A stretch of 64,000 nt of DNA from Lichenostomus cassidix (GCA_008360975.2 CM039192.1:14939742-15003741), one strand, 5' to 3'; shown: positions 1 to 14,500, counted from the first letter of the stretch. Notes: generated by a model from the sequence alone, not told the origin. A program made the numbers and translations.

Positions 1-3000
1 TTTTTTTGTTTCTGAAAGACAAATTCTGTGCAAAAGGAAAGAGACAACAACAGGTGAACAGCAGTGATGCTGCTGTGGCAGTGCAGGTCTGGGCATCAGC
101 TCCTGCACACTTGGTGAGAGGATCAGGGAGTGTCAGCCAGCCCTGTCTCCTCCTGCCCTCTGGCCTTAGATAAGGAAATTCAGAAGGAGAAATGCACAAA
201 TACCTTTATGTACAATCCCAGGCACTCACTCCAGGCTGGTGTTCAGATTCCTTAGTCCCACATGGTCAGATTCCTTGAAAGCACAAGAGTAGAACTTTCC
301 ACCCCAACTGCTGTTGGTGGCTGAAGCTCCAGAGGCTCACTGGGTGAATGAGACCCCCCTTGGGATCTCCAGACCTGCTGTGTGTGGGGTCAGCTCCTGT
401 GGGAGCCTGGGGCAAGCCTGCCCTGCAGGGGTCAGGGGCAAAAGCTAGCTCGTCTGGCTTCACAAACTTCCAGCTGGAAGGAAAATGGTTACAAGTGCTC
501 TGATTCCCTCTCAGTGCAATAAAACAGGGAGAAAGACCATATCTCTTAATTCTGTTGTCATCCGTTAACATCTCATCCTCCACAAATTTCTTTAATCATT
601 GGAGGGTATTTGCAAATATTTAAAAATGCTTTCTCTTCCTTCAGGAATTTTTATATTGGGTTTTATAGGAGGTTTATAATAGAGCAAATAACAGTTTGGA
701 TGAAATTCTGGGAATTCTTCTGTAGTGTGCTTCTGCATGATAATCATTATGAGATTGCTTCCCCACTGCTTGCTTAATGCAGCTGTCCAAGTTTTGTATT
801 TACTGGGAATCCAATTTGTTTTAAGAAATTAACAAAACAAATACTTAAGTACTGTGCTGAACCTATCATAAAGTTTTTATTCATTTTGGTGAGAAGGAAA
901 AAAGCATTATAGTGCTTAGGGAACAGCATTTGAAGCCACATTTATGAAATTGAATCCCTACCAAAATAATTTGCTCATGTTAATACAGATGTCGTACGGC
1001 ATTGAAACAATTATTCTGTTGGTTTTGTCTCCAAATTGTGTCGAACTTTGCTGTGGCAGTGGGCAAATCTCTGCTCAGAGAGGCAGGCTGACTGCTTAGC
1101 TCAAGTGACTATGCCTTGATCTGCAGAGATGCTGATGGGACTGTGTTGTCCTCAGCCCCAGGGACAATATTTATGGTCCTCAGAGGAAGGAGTGCCCTGG
1201 CAGTCACAGACAGGGCTGCCAAGTCCTGCCATCCCTTCTGCAGCCCAGCACATGAGATAATTTCTGTGCTCTTCAGGACAGGCACTGTTACTCCCTGTGA
1301 TCTTGGTCACTGTGGCATCACTGAATGTCCTTTGCTCAAAAGCACTGGGGACAAACCAGGTCTGTGTGGTGACAGGAGCACTGTGCATCTCGTACTGGGC
1401 TTTCCAGCTCATTTCTCACTCAGTGTGGCCTCTGCAAAACTTCCTCCAGCTCAGTGGTGACTACAACTGCAGCAGTCCTGGTGACTTGCTGTGCTGGGAG
1501 TCATTGCAAACCCCCCTTTCTGTCCCTAGACCTGCTGCACCAGGCTCTGGATCTGCTCTCCTCCTCTCTCCTCCCCAAACTGTGCAGATTTGGGTCTTTT
1601 TACTCATGTGTGCTTCTAGGATCAGTTTCTCCCCAGAATAGCCTGTCTTTTGCTACCAAATTTTGATCTCTCTCTGCAGGATAAGCAGAAGGGTGAGCCA
1701 TCCCTGCTTTTCGCAGATACCTGCTGGCATTTTTAGAAACTGTGTAATTGTGCTGCTAGCAGCATGGGTAAAGGGTATCTGAGAAGTTAATTGGTTGTTA
1801 TTATTGTTTCTTTTTTTAAGGAGAAAATACTTGCTAATTGCAAGAATTCAGAGTTGAAAGGTAATGTCTCATACCAATGCTCACCAAGTTCTGTTTAGGG
1901 TAGAAAGAAAGTCCCAGCTCTCACAGACCTCCAGCATGGTGCCAAGCTCATTCCCAATAAGTTGCATTTGCCTGTGCTTCGCAGCCCATGATTTTTATTT
2001 CACTTTTAAAGTCTTTTTTTAAAAAAAAAAACAAAAAACCAAACCTCTAGATCCCACCTAATACCTGTTCTTAAACCTTGTATACTTGCTTCCTTATGGA
2101 TATCTCTGTGCTTGATCAGGCCACCTGAGCAGTACCCACACATTGGACTCTGTTTTTAAAAGCGTAAAGAATGAGCTGGGAGGCAGCAACGAGCAACAGG
2201 CCCTTCAGAAGAAGCCTTTAATTCTACCCAAATTTCTCTCAGACAGTAGCCAGTCTGTGAATATGAACCCTATGCCAGGGAAACTAGCAGGGCATTGTCA
2301 CACCCCACAGGCAGAGCAGGCAGAGTGGTGGGGTATAGGGAAGCACAAGGTGTTGGGAACTAGTTGTTCCCATGTGTGATGGCAGCAGGTGACATTTTCT
2401 TGAGGGAAAGGACAGGGCCAAAGGAAGGATGTTCCACTCTTGATTCAGCTTTGCCATTCAGGGAGGTTGAAGAGCTTTTTTGCTTCTCAGTGCACAGGGC
2501 AGGGAGAATGTCCTGGGCTGAGTCACCCCAGAAATGCAGTAGTGTTGCACTTATGGCAGGAAGGGTTTTGTTTGTTTATTTGTTTTTCCTTTTTCCCCCT
2601 CAGTGATGCAAACTGCATTAGGCTTTCCAACTGCTTGTTTTTTCACAGGTAGAAAAAACTTCACTGGGCAGTGAAAGGGCAAAAAAAGATATTCTGGCAA
2701 TGAGATGTCTTCCTGGTTTCTGAAACTGGGACTTTAAAAACTTTCTTAATCTGGTGGCTGAGTGTCTGAATCAGAATAGGCAAATTTCAGATAATTTCGC
2801 TGCCTGTCCATTAACAACTCAGACTGAAACAGCAAAACACACTTTGCTTTAAAACCTATCCACAGTGCAACTTGCCTTGCTTCAAACTGATTTGAGTCAT
2901 GCATTGCTGGGCCAACAAATACCTGGGACTTCAGCATGAATCTAATTGTTTGCACTTTAATTTATCCCAAATTGCTCACACAGCTGCATCAGCACTGTCA

Positions 3001-6000
3001 TTTTGCTCTCTCTCAGTGGAGGAAGGCACAATACAAAAGTTTCCTCCCTGTGATGCTGCCAGAGATGTGATCCCACCCTCCACAGGGCTGCTTAATAACT
3101 CTCTTGCTACCTTGTGTGTTGGATGCTAACAGCAGGAAGCATTATTTTAGAAGATTTAAATTAGCAGATTTTATTTACCACACCAGTATTCTCTCGAGGC
3201 ATCTCACTTCTATCTAAAAGGGTTTTAAATTATCAGCTTTTATTTATCACAATGGTATGTTCCTGATTTATCACACTTTCCTGTGTCTTATTTACTCAGA
3301 CCAATATGGCATAAAAATAGCTGTGTAATATAGAGAACTCAGACACACTCATGTGAATTCTCTGAAAGCAGGGAGGAATTGCAAACAATTGAAAATATCA
3401 CAGAAACATTAACTGAAGCAACTTCTGAGTCTACTTTTGACTGTGTATACTATTGAAAGCAATGAGGACAAGAGGACCTGATTTAACAGCTTTGCCAGAG
3501 CTTACCAAAGCAGGGTTTGAATTAAAGCCTAAAATTTAAGGTACCACAGCTGTCTTTAGACTCTAAGTTAAGGCTATACCAGTTGCAAGACAAACTGATA
3601 GGAGCTTTTGGGCTTTGTGTCACTCAGGAGACTGATGTCTAGTTTCAGATGTCATTTCAGTTAGATCCCTGCGTAAAAAACATTTCAAAGTATCTCATTT
3701 TACTTTTTTTCATCTCTGTAACTGCTTCACTTTTTTTCTACTTACAGAAACATCAAAAGGAATTGGTCATAGTCTGGACATCAGGTTTTTATAGGAACAA
3801 AGAAAGATGTGGTGTGCCCTTCACACATGCTCATATTAAAAATTTATTAGGGAAGTTTCAACATCTCTCAATTATTAGGCAGATTTTAAGGCTCTTGTAA
3901 GTGGTACAGTAGTAGCAAATGCCAGCTGATATTTTACAGAAATATTCCAAATAAAAATACCATTTGATTGCAAGGGGGAGCAGAACCTCCACGAACATAT
4001 CTTCATTTTTGGTAGTTTAGTCCACAGTAACAAAAACCACATTGTACCAATCAGATATTTAATGAGCCTCTAACTCCATTTCTACCTTATCCCAAAGGTA
4101 TAGCAAATAGTGCTGCTTTTTTAAAATATCAAGAAAACATCATTTGCTCTAAAATGTCCCTAAAAGCAGGTCTAAATTGCCAATAAAGGCTAGGTAATTG
4201 TATCAGCATGGATCAGAAAGCATTTCTCAGAACTGATGAAATAGTTTGCGGTATTGCAGAACCTGAATGATGCTCTCTGTACATTACACTGGAAATATCA
4301 AAGACTGGTCTCAGTTTAATTTGCTCACTACTGTGTATTTTGGATTCTCAGGAAATATTTCTGGCTAATGTCATTCTGTTTTTCTTTAAATGTAATTTGT
4401 TTGGGGAAAGTCAGATGATTTCTGCAATTGAGGGTTCACTTGGAAGAACTTTTTGTTTGGTTTTTGACTATAGAATGCTATTTTCCCAAGAAAGTTGCAT
4501 GTCTCAAAATTCTCAAATCCTGTACTCCTTATTGTATTCAAGATTTTAAACATTTCGAATTTGAAAAATAATAATTTGCAAGATTGTTGCCCAGATTATC
4601 AGCTCTTTCTCAGTAGTTATACAATCACTTGACAACCAAACACACATACAGTATAAATATTTAAGAAAAAGTAAATTCCATTAAGCTGCAGTGTGATAGA
4701 TGCAGTAGTAGGTACTTATCTTTGAAATATTAAACTCTAGACATTTATATCTGTACAAAAAAGAGTTTCCTGCCATTTGATGAGAATTATGTGCCTGGCA
4801 CTAATAAAATATTAAACTCCAATTTAAAAGATAAGTATCTTACCCACTTTTTTCATAATAAAACATTTTACAGTGCATATGAGAGCTAATATGCATCAGA
4901 ATTTCCATACAATACTGTATTTACAAACTTTTATGAAAGTTTTGTGTCTGCATTTATTAGTTGCTGTCTCTATTTAAGCACTTATTATTTCATATAATGA
5001 CATTGTGTGCTTCAATAATGCATGATAGAAGGTATACAAACAGGCTTTATTTTTTGCAGTGGAGTTTTCTTTTGTTACAGGCGACTGCTGCTAGTTAATT
5101 AAATGTAGATAGCCCCTGAAAATTGCATTATCCTTTTCCATCCCTATTATATAAATTAATGTCAAATTGATGCAATGTTTCATGTTTAAAATAATAGATA
5201 CATGTGTTAAAAATTATAGCCTGCAGTTTTCTTGTTTGACAACACATTATTTTCAACTGGAAATGTCAGTTTCTAACCTTCTGTCCAGAATACTTTGCAA
5301 AGGGCAGTAAGCATTAAGTGTTAGTTATCAAATATAGTGTCTTTTGCAACTTCAGCAACACTATTTGTAGAGGGAAAGTAATATAGAGACTTTGTTTCAA
5401 AAGTAATCTCATAAAATTAAGTGTTCAACAGATGGTTATCAATAAAAGAAGTTCTTTTGAATGAAGAAAAGTCACCTTTTCCTGCCGATGAATTTCAGAG
5501 TCACTTGCTCCATTTTGAACAAGTGCCTCATTTGCCTTTTCTTTCCCAACTCGTTATATAAAAGGGTGAGAATTAAATTCTATTTTTTTAATCTCATATG
5601 TCATCCCATGAAACCACCTGAAGGCTGCAAAAGCATAAATATATTTGTCATTGCCCAATCAAAGTTCAAAATCTCCCAGCTTTGCTTCACTACCTTAATT
5701 GAGCGATATCACATCGATGTCATTCAAAGAAGCTGTATAGTTAGGGTGTTTTTTCCTGTTCTCATAATTATCCTTTTTTACTGTTTACAAAAATATTTCA
5801 TTAGACTCTTTGTACTACAGCTTTTTGTATTGTGATCAATGTCAGTAGACAACTCTGCCTTTTTTTAATTACTGAACTGGGTGATTAGAGTTAATAAGCT
5901 ATGAGATGTAAATACTGCCATTTCAAATAAACAAGAAAGCACTTAGAAACCAAAACAAAGCCTTTCACTGAACTCAGGCACAGCATCCTCCCAGAGATAT

Positions 6001-8799
6001 GTGGCACAAGTGATTCAGTATCTTACTTGCTGTAAAGAAGGATGCACCTTGTTACTTTAAACAGCAGAATCCAGCAGCAGCTTTTCAGGGTTTGAGATAT
6101 TCCTTTAAAAGGTGCAGCTTAAAAACGACCATATTTTCAGATCACAAAGGTCTTTTATTTATATTTTCTACTTTCCAGCTGAAGAGACAGTCGTGCTCTC
6201 ATAAAAATACTTTATAAAAACAGCTTTGGTTTTCACTTTTCTTCGGTGAAGGACACCCTCCCTGCTCTCAGAGGCAGCAGGTTTTCACAGAAACATACAC
6301 TGCTGCTGTTACAAAGCAGAAAACCTTTCGATGTGGATGTAGTCAGTAACATTTAAGACATGCAATATATAAACTTGGGATTTGGGTTCAAAACTAAGAA
6401 ATACTGGCTTTTAGAGAAGCAGGTATATGTTGGTATAACAAAGAAATTTCTTTCACCTTATGGATCCTTGTATTTCTTCTGCAAATTCTGCAAATATGGT
6501 TGGCAAGGTCCATACACTTATGTCCTTGTGCATCACTTATAACTTTACTGGCTTGTTTTAAATCAGTTATTTATATTATCTTGAGTAAGAGCTAGTTACT
6601 TGTAAGATGGATGCATTTTTGTAGTTTCTGATGAACTTTTCATTACTGTCCTTAGTGGCTATTTTTACTCTTTTCAGCAGGTATCTGTTAACATTGCACT
6701 GTTTTGTAAACCCTTTAATAATAAAGAAAACCTGTTATGATCACAAAGCAGGGGAAATGGTGCCTAATTGTGGCCAGGATAAACTGCACTTAATATCTGT
6801 TGTCAACGAAGCAGTTTGGCGGACAATATCTTTAAATCCTTTCCTTTAATTGTTTCCAGCACAAATTATGGTGAATGCTTACATTCAGGAGCCCATTCCA
6901 AAGAGCTCCCTTTATCAAATTAAAAAAAAAAAAAAAGAAAAAAAGTGAAAAAGCCCCCAACAGTTAGCAAAGTTCAAGTTAGCAGGATGAGGATTCGTTT
7001 AGGTTTTTCATGGAGGTGTCTGTGCTCACTTGGACAAGTCTCTGGCAGCACAATATCCTGGGAGCAGCGTGTGCCACATGATCCCATTAGCGTGGCAGCC
7101 CAGCTCTACAAGGTTACATGGCTGCTGCCCCAGGCGCTCCTGTCACCTGCAGGGCCCTGGGACAAGGATCTTCCCCTTCCCTGTGGCCTCTGGATGGGGT
7201 GCAGGGGTCTCCAGGAGCTGGGGTCACCCCAGTGCTGAGTGTGCCCCTATTTCATGTTCCCTCCATGGACTGTGGCTCTGGATCTCAAGGGCTGCAGCTT
7301 CTTGCAACTGGGGATTTTTCATCTCTACCCTTCTTAAATCTTTCTGCAGTGAGATTTCAAGTCAAATGTGTTTCAGCACACTTTCCCTGAGAAGGCAGAT
7401 TTACATATGCATTAGGTTCATTTTATCGGAGTACACACACAGCAATGACACATCTCATTGACAATGTGCTGTCTGATGGATAACTCCATACAAAACACAT
7501 ATTTGAAAGGAAAATTGGAGGAGGAATAGGATTAAGAGTCTGTACATAAGTGACATCATGTTTTGTGAAGATGAACTGCAGGAATGTCTCGCCCTACTTC
7601 ATAGATTTGGATTATTCAAAGATCCAACAAGTGTTTTGCAGCTGTAAAAAACTCCTTGCCACACACCATCATCATACAGAAACGACTGGGACCAAGTCTG
7701 TCCATACCTGAAATCACTATAGGCTTTATTTAATACTGAAAATACTGAAAAAGCTCCTGTGAACTTTGATTTTCAGTGCCACACTGCCACATGGGACTAA
7801 TTCCATGTCCAGACAATGCAGCAATGTGGCTTTCTCTCTTAAAGGTGAGCAGCAGTGCTTAAATATTGTGATTTAATTGTGTCCTGAGTTGTGGGTAACA
7901 ACAGCATTTCCATCTGGGTGGCTGCTGTGGTCTCTCCTGCCTGCCTGATGTCAGGCACTTTGCTGGCACAGCTTTGGTGGCAATGGCCACTTGTCAGCTT
8001 TATGGGGTGTCAGTGACCAAGAGTTGTTGAAGATTTTAGATGCCAAACTTTGTATTCTAACATTCCTTTGAGAGGAATGTCCAGATACTGCCAGCCATCC
8101 TTCTTACTGCACTGCACAGGCTTCTTCCTACTTCCTTCTTTTCTCTTGTAAGGATTGTAAGGATTTTTACTAATTTAAAATATATGCAGGTCTGGCTCAA
8201 GGTAGAAAGTTCCTTCTCTATGTCCACGAAAAAAAAAGAAGACTATTCAACTAAAGAGGAAAAGTATAAATGTAATGCAGTGGTGTTTCTAGGGAAAGAT
8301 GCATTGCTTCTGGGATCACCAAAGATAAAGCAACCATCCTTGATTTTACCACCATCACCAAGAGGGTAGCAACAGCTACAAAGCCCTGAGCTGCAAACCT
8401 GAAAATTCGTGGCATTGAGCTCAGCAACCTTTTCAGGCTTTTCTTGGACTGGTCACCCAGGATGTTTTCTTTATTTTTCTGCTGAAGGGATATGTTACCC
8501 ATCCTGTGCTAAACCTACAAAATAAAAATGTCTGATTAATTTCACATAGACCCTGATCTCTGCCTTGTGTTAACTGAGTTTTCTGTGGAGATAACTTTGG
8601 TCACACTCAGGTCTGTGGCTGCACCCACTGCATGTGGCTTGAGCTACACTTTTACTGCTTGTTCCTGCTGGTCATAAGGGAAAGCTTGCACAGGAGTGCT
8701 CTCCAGTACAGTTTTACCTTGGGAATGAAAAATGCTTGGATTCCATCTTGGCTTGTTCATTTAATGTCTCAGTGAGATAGTACATATCTTTGAATTCCT
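1..8799. other. Unique AT-rich noncoding DNA, no gene seen
   Basis: I see no supported exon, RNA gene or recent mobile element here. The sequence is AT-rich, with many T and A runs and stop codons in every frame. Two patches are richer in G and C (about 1050-1650 and 7030-7300) and give short overlapping open frames on one or both strands, which is what composition alone predicts. The longest frame, 5461-5835 on the plus strand, encodes 124 residues dominated by Phe, Ile, Leu, Lys and Cys, typical of translated AT-rich noncoding DNA. A poly(A) tract of about 25 bases lies at 6921-6945 and shows no SINE or LINE tail signature. Confidence 0.6.
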
Positions 8800-8920
8800 A
8801 CCTCAGGTTTCCCCTCTATAAAATGGCACAATAATACTGTCTCTGTGCCTTTCAAGGAGAGTCTTCTAAGGATCTGTTAATAAATGTCAGGGATGCACTT
8901 TAGAGATCCTCTAAGGAGTA
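8800..8920 (+). repeat. MIR-like ancient SINE fragment
   Basis: The stretch contains, in order, CTCAGGTTTCC, CCTCTATAAAATGG, CAATAATACTG, an AAGGA-rich section, GTTAATAAATG and GCACTTTAGAGATCCT. This follows the order of the core and 3' half of the mammalian-wide/amniote MIR SINE (CTCAGTTTCC, CATCTGTAAAATGG, ATAATAATAGTAC, GTTAATAC and a terminal GCACTTTGAGATCC variant). It is diverged, as expected for a relic that predates the bird-mammal split, and the tRNA-like 5' half is not recognisable. The assignment is from remembered consensus; alignment to MIR, MIRb and MIR3 would settle it. Confidence 0.6.
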
Positions 8921-11331
8921 TCCTGTAGAAGTATATATACTATGAATTATTGACTTTCTCTTTCTGACCCACTCTCTAGCACACATTCACACTCCTGAAA
9001 TCCCTTAGAAATAAGGTGCTGGCACCATAGCTTTAAATTACGCTGGTTTATGCAAAAGCAAGCACTTAGGCACCCAGCTACCTATAAATATATATACCCT
9101 AACCCTACCCCTGTCTTTGATGGGAAAGTTAGCTAGTTGTGTACTAAGCATATTTTTTTAATTATAAACCAAACTTTTACAGAAATCAGAACCTCCTCCC
9201 ACCCACCTCCCCAAAAAAATCAACATCTAAAATGAGGCTGAATTATTGGCTGTGATTTAAAATACATTTAATTCTTGGATGCTGCACAAAGCCCATCAGC
9301 CCACTGGGGATCTCACTAGGCACTTCCAGCACTAGGAGGGACCATGGGAGAAAATTGCTCCAACTTCTTCATCCCCTGGGGAGGTAGGGGAGAGGAAACA
9401 GAGATGGTAGATGTTGTTCATGTCAACCAAGTCATCCTGGGAGCTCTACAGTCCAATCGCCAGGAACACCTAAGAAACTACATGGCTTTGATCAGGGCTT
9501 GGGATTTCTGATTTGGGGGGCTGGGCAATGGCATAGCAGAGACCACAGAGTCTGGCTTCAGGATTATCCTCAGCCCATCTCCAAAGATGAGCTCTAATTT
9601 TGGATTTGTCAACAGTGGTTGGTTGAGAATGTTCAGCACCTCTCCAGATCAGCTGGGTAAGTTTACATGAAAAGCACTAGTTTTCATTCAAATCCTTTTT
9701 TATATTTTTGTGTGTGGAATAAAAAGAGAATCAGTAATATTAAAATATTGTTAAATTCTTATTGGCTGTGCTAGATTGTTCACATAAAAAAGGTTACAAA
9801 AACATCCAGAAAATTTCTTACTCTTTCACCCCTGTGTTTTCCAGCATGTCATTTCACTGTCTTCATTTGGTGTTTCATCCAGACATTTTCAAAACAAATA
9901 ACATTGGTTTTTTTCACTTTACTTTGTTCTGAATTTTCCTTCTATTGTTGTTTTTTTTTAATTTACTTTTAATCTGAATGAAAAATAGCTTGAAATAAAT
10001 ACAGCACCTTTATCCTCTAAGGATTACTTTTCTTCTCTTCCAGTTTACCAAAAGGTTGGGGAACAAAAAGAATGACCTCACTCAACTGAAATTTATTTTA
10101 TTGCTCTAGGCCTGTTGTGGAGCAAGAAACAAAATATTTACAAGCATGGATAGACCTCACCTGTGACCTTGCCTGGGTCAAACCACTCCCATGGAAAGGA
10201 GGGAACAGGGAAAATATGAAGAAGGGCTGCAGTGGTGGGAGAGATCACAGAAGAAATCAGCCAGCAGCAAGGGCTGTGCTCCCAGCATTTGGGATGGGAA
10301 AGGAAAGGCTGATGGAGTCACCACAAAACCTGGGGTGCTGTAACCAGCACCAGCATCCACTGACATCTGTACTTTTGTGCTAAATTGTGGAGGAGGAGAA
10401 AAATAAATTACCTCTGTGCCTCTCAGCCTTGATTTATTGGTGGTGTTATTGTCTCTCTTCATTTGGTACACATTTTTGAGAGCCTGTGTGTGACTTCACC
10501 TAGGTCCCTGTGCAGCTTGAGGCACTACAGAGAGAGCTCCCTCCTGCCTGTTGTGTGAGCTGGCTCTGGGAAACAGAGGTGGTTCCTAGGAGGAATCACA
10601 ATCTCATCATCCGAAGGACGGTTTAAGGGAGGATATTTAGTTTTTGCTTGTTTGAGATACTTGCACGTGGCAGGATGGCCTTGCTGGCCTGGCTGGTACG
10701 GGAAATCAGTTCAGCATTTATGGTGCTCCCGCCTTGGAGAAGATGTCAGAATGACTGTAGACCATTAAAGACAGTCTAATATACCTTGAGGTTAACTCAC
10801 ATGCTGGTGATGAGTATCAGGATTTCCATAATTTTTTGGCAAGCATCCTTTCTATTTACGTAGCCAACTATTGATATTCATAGCATAAAAACTGGTTATT
10901 CAGCTAAAACCCCTGTGCAATCAATCAGTGATACAGTCTATCAAGTGTCTCGGTCAGCCTGTAGTCATTACTATGTTGGGTTTTTTTTTTCATTTGGAGA
11001 CATTTGGGATGACTCAATTTCTCTGATCTTGTAGCATTCCCTGTGTCTTTGGAGAGGAATTTGTAATTGTTGAATTATTCTTGGCCATCCTTCATTCGGA
11101 ATTTATGTTGTAATTTCAGCAAAAGCCAGACCTTGTACGGCAGTTTTCATCTTTTTCAAGGCTGCTTCTATTTCTTGAAATGCTGGAGGGTTTCCAATTA
11201 TTCCTTCTGGTCGCTTTGGATGTGAATTGTAACAGATCATCCCAGAGTCGTGGTTCAACATTGTTAAGCTTATCAATATAAATATAATGTTAAACCCTTT
11301 TTAGATAATTGGGGGCTAGGTGTGAAAATGT

Positions 11332-11355
11332 GACCAATTTATGCATAAATTGGTC
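11332..11355. repeat. Perfect 24-bp palindrome with paired CCAAT boxes
   Basis: GACCAATTTATG is followed immediately by its exact reverse complement, CATAAATTGGTC, with no spacer. Each arm contains CCAAT, the NF-Y core, in opposite orientation, and the centre reads ATTTATGCATAAAT, which resembles POU/octamer-type sites. The next base pair on each side breaks the symmetry. It could bind a dimeric factor or extrude a small cruciform, or be chance in AT-rich DNA. Only the symmetry is seen; function is inference. Confidence 0.85.
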
Positions 11356-11561
11356 CTACACTTCTCTTTTTTCCCCTTATCAGAAAGAATCTCATCATGA
11401 GCAGGTTTCAGACGGTTCCTTGTCAGGGCTTCTTCTATACCTGTTAACGGTTGATTAGGTTGTTATATCACATTTCAATACCTGCTTAACCTGATGCCAG
11501 TCAACTATGCAAACAAAATTCATTAAGGCAAACAGAAGTCTCTGAGCTGGAATTGTAAGGC

Positions 11562-11586
11562 AAAAAAAAAAAAAAGAAAAAAAAAA
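11562..11586. repeat. Interrupted poly(A) tract
   Basis: A run of 13 A, one G and 10 A. I see no flanking target duplication or retroposon body upstream, so it is called a simple repeat rather than a retroposon tail. Confidence 0.85.
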
Positions 11587-14500
11587 GGGTTGATACATCA
11601 GCTTTTACTGTACGAAACAATGAAGGCTTATAAATCCATATATTGGGAGAGCACTGGATCATAAGCAAAACTGAAAATGAGGAATGAGGTAACACAGGAG
11701 TCTTTATCCCCACCCTTTGATGCCTGCTGCTGTGAGTCTCTCTGCCAGGCACATGGACATGCTGGAGGGCAGTTTCAGGGGGCAGCAGAATGTGTGTCCT
11801 TACTGGTTTCTGTCCCAATTCCAGTTGGTATTTGCCATAGTGCTCCTCACAGTAGTTTGTCTTTTTCACTGTGCTTATTATGTTCATAGGAGGCTCGTTT
11901 GTAGCCTATCATTATGATGAAGTGAAGTTCAAAATTACACTGGGAGCCTGCTTAAGGACCATCATGCAGGTCCAGGGAGAGGGCTTATCCAGCCTGCTCA
12001 GACCCAGCCCAGCCCAGCAGCTCCATTTTTCATGCTGACCAAAGCAGCTCCTCAGGAGAACTTGCAGGGGCAGCATGGCTTGCTTAGGGACACAAAATGC
12101 ACCAGAGGGAAAGCTCGGAGAGGGATTTACCTGGTAAATCATTCTTTCAGAAACATTATGGGTAAGAGAGCTGAAGCCAGAGAAATTTTGCATTCAAACA
12201 TGTTATTTCTGGATTTCTTTGGTGAGTGTACACCTAGAGCAAGCCAAGCATGTTGGAAAACTTTCCATGCTCATCTGGTGCCTGCTTTGGATTTACGGCT
12301 TGAGATGTGCGAATGCCTGTAAAAGAAAAACTGTGGTTTATTTTTGTAATGTCTAGTCATTTGATTTAATATATAAAAAAGAATGTCATCTTAGTATTAA
12401 CTACAACAAATAGTAACTGAATTGTGAAAGAGAGGATGTCCCTACTTACTAAATATGCATGAAAAGACTAGAATTGCTACTTCTTACAATGGAATCATGA
12501 CAGTAATTTGTCCCTTGTTGGAATACATCACTTTTACCCCCTCCCTTTCTACCTTTGGAGAAGAGAGGACTGAGATTAAATGTCTTGATTCTAAAACATC
12601 TATAGAAAAATATCAAATAAGCCATATTCTCAAACAGCTCCTGTTCTTTCAGAATTTTTGTGTTAAGAGCTTAGGATGTTTTAATGAATTGTGCTGAAGG
12701 GTGTCATTTCCTGCTCCCTAATACCACTCCTTTTGGGTCAAGAAAGAGGATTGTTTGGAAATATGATTTCTACCAAGTATGCTTTGGTGGTTACAGTGAA
12801 ATTCAAGAGCACTAAGTTTGTTTGCATAGCTTTATTTGTATAAATGATCCCATGCCTAAGCAATTTCAGCATCACCATTGTGCATGTTGCATCCATGCCT
12901 GAGCCCAGGGGCACAGTTTCAAAGTCAGGATTTCATACTGGGCTGGATATTTGGCCCACGCAGTTTAAGAAAACAGAAAATCTGGTGATATGCATTTAAT
13001 AGCAATATAAAAATAAAACCCAATAAAAATAATGAGAATTATATTTCTATTGGGAGAACATTAAAGTCATAATGGTACAAATGGGCTTTGGATAATTGAT
13101 AATACTGATGCAGAAAATTATTTTCAGTTCCCCCTCCTTTGCAGTAAAATACAGCTGCATTTAAAGAGAAGAAAAAGGAACTTTATTTTCATTTCTATTG
13201 GCAAACAATAACAGGGCTTTGACCAGCATTGCTTAGTAAACCTCAGAGCCATGTTGAAAATGAACGTGTGAGTTTGCTGTGTTGGCATCCAGAGCAGCAG
13301 TGAGTCCCACCTTGGGAACCATGGAGTGGTGGAAGGATGTCACCCCTTGGCTGCAACCTTGCTGATCACTGCAAACCTGAGTAAAGGTTAATCATTCTTA
13401 ATCTGTGGTTTTACTGAACCACTGTCTTCCTGCTGCTGCTGCACTTCTGCTGCAGCTGTGGAGCAGGAGGAGACTCCCTCGGCTGATTTGCATCGAGCCT
13501 TACTGCAGTTATTTTCCTTTGGAAACACATGGCCTGGAACCTGGGAGAAGAGGAAGAGGAGGCTGTCTCATTTCTCTCGAGGAGCAGGTAATGGGGATTT
13601 GCCTGCCTAGTGCTGGGCAGAACTTGTGGGTGCTCTGCAGGAGTGGAGTTAAGGATGTTCTTGTCCTCTGTGCTGTTTGAAATCACTGCTCCTGCTGCAT
13701 CATTTGCTGAGTTTGTTAGCCTGTCTACATTCAGTCACCACCCCAAATTAAAGAGGATTGGCCATTCATGTCATCCTGAGGCATCTTCTGTGACAAGGCA
13801 AAAACTTCTCTTTGGGCTCACAGAGGGTGAGGTAAGTGTCCCTGATTTTGTCCCACTTAGAGCCATTTGAGACCCTTCCCATTACACAGCTCCCCTGTGC
13901 TCTGTTTGGCTTCATCTTAAAGCAAGAAAATGCAAATCAGCAAATTTGACTGAGGAAAGAAGGTTTTGAAAGTCTCTTTTGTGAAAAGAGAATATTTTTG
14001 CACTGTCAGGGTAAGTGTAGACTGAAGTGGGCAAGCGCTCACACAGCCATCGAGTAATGGAAAACAAGAGCAGGTGGCAGAAGTGCCAAAGCAAAATATA
14101 TTCTATAAACAACATGATCAAGAAATTTCATCCAGGCCAGCTGGACCGGCCAGCTAGTCACTCTGTAAAGGACAATGCCCTTCTGTTCAAGAGCTCACCA
14201 GACTATATTTAATGTGTTAGGTTTTTAAATGAAGGCTCCAAATATTCTGTTTTCTCCAGCAAAGAAATGGGAAGAAATAAGTCAGAATAGCTGAAAGTTA
14301 AAACAGACTTGGACTGAAAAAATAAATCTGTGTTTGTTTGTAGTACTGGGACAGAAATCCTGTAACTTCTTTTAACAGTTATTTGGTATTTCTGTGCTTT
14401 AGATACCTCAACTTATAAAAGAGATACCTCTATTTAGTTGCTTGGATTGTTGCATGAATGATTGTTGCACTGAAACTTAGATAATGTAATATTTATAAAG

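Noticed and set aside
5461..5835. 124-residue hydrophobic frame that might suggest a membrane protein
   Set aside because: Its Phe/Ile/Leu/Lys/Cys content matches translated AT-rich DNA; there is no family resemblance or exon structure.
9097..9110. Telomere-like CCCTAACCCTACCC
   Set aside because: Only about two units with a mismatch; too short to call an interstitial telomeric repeat.
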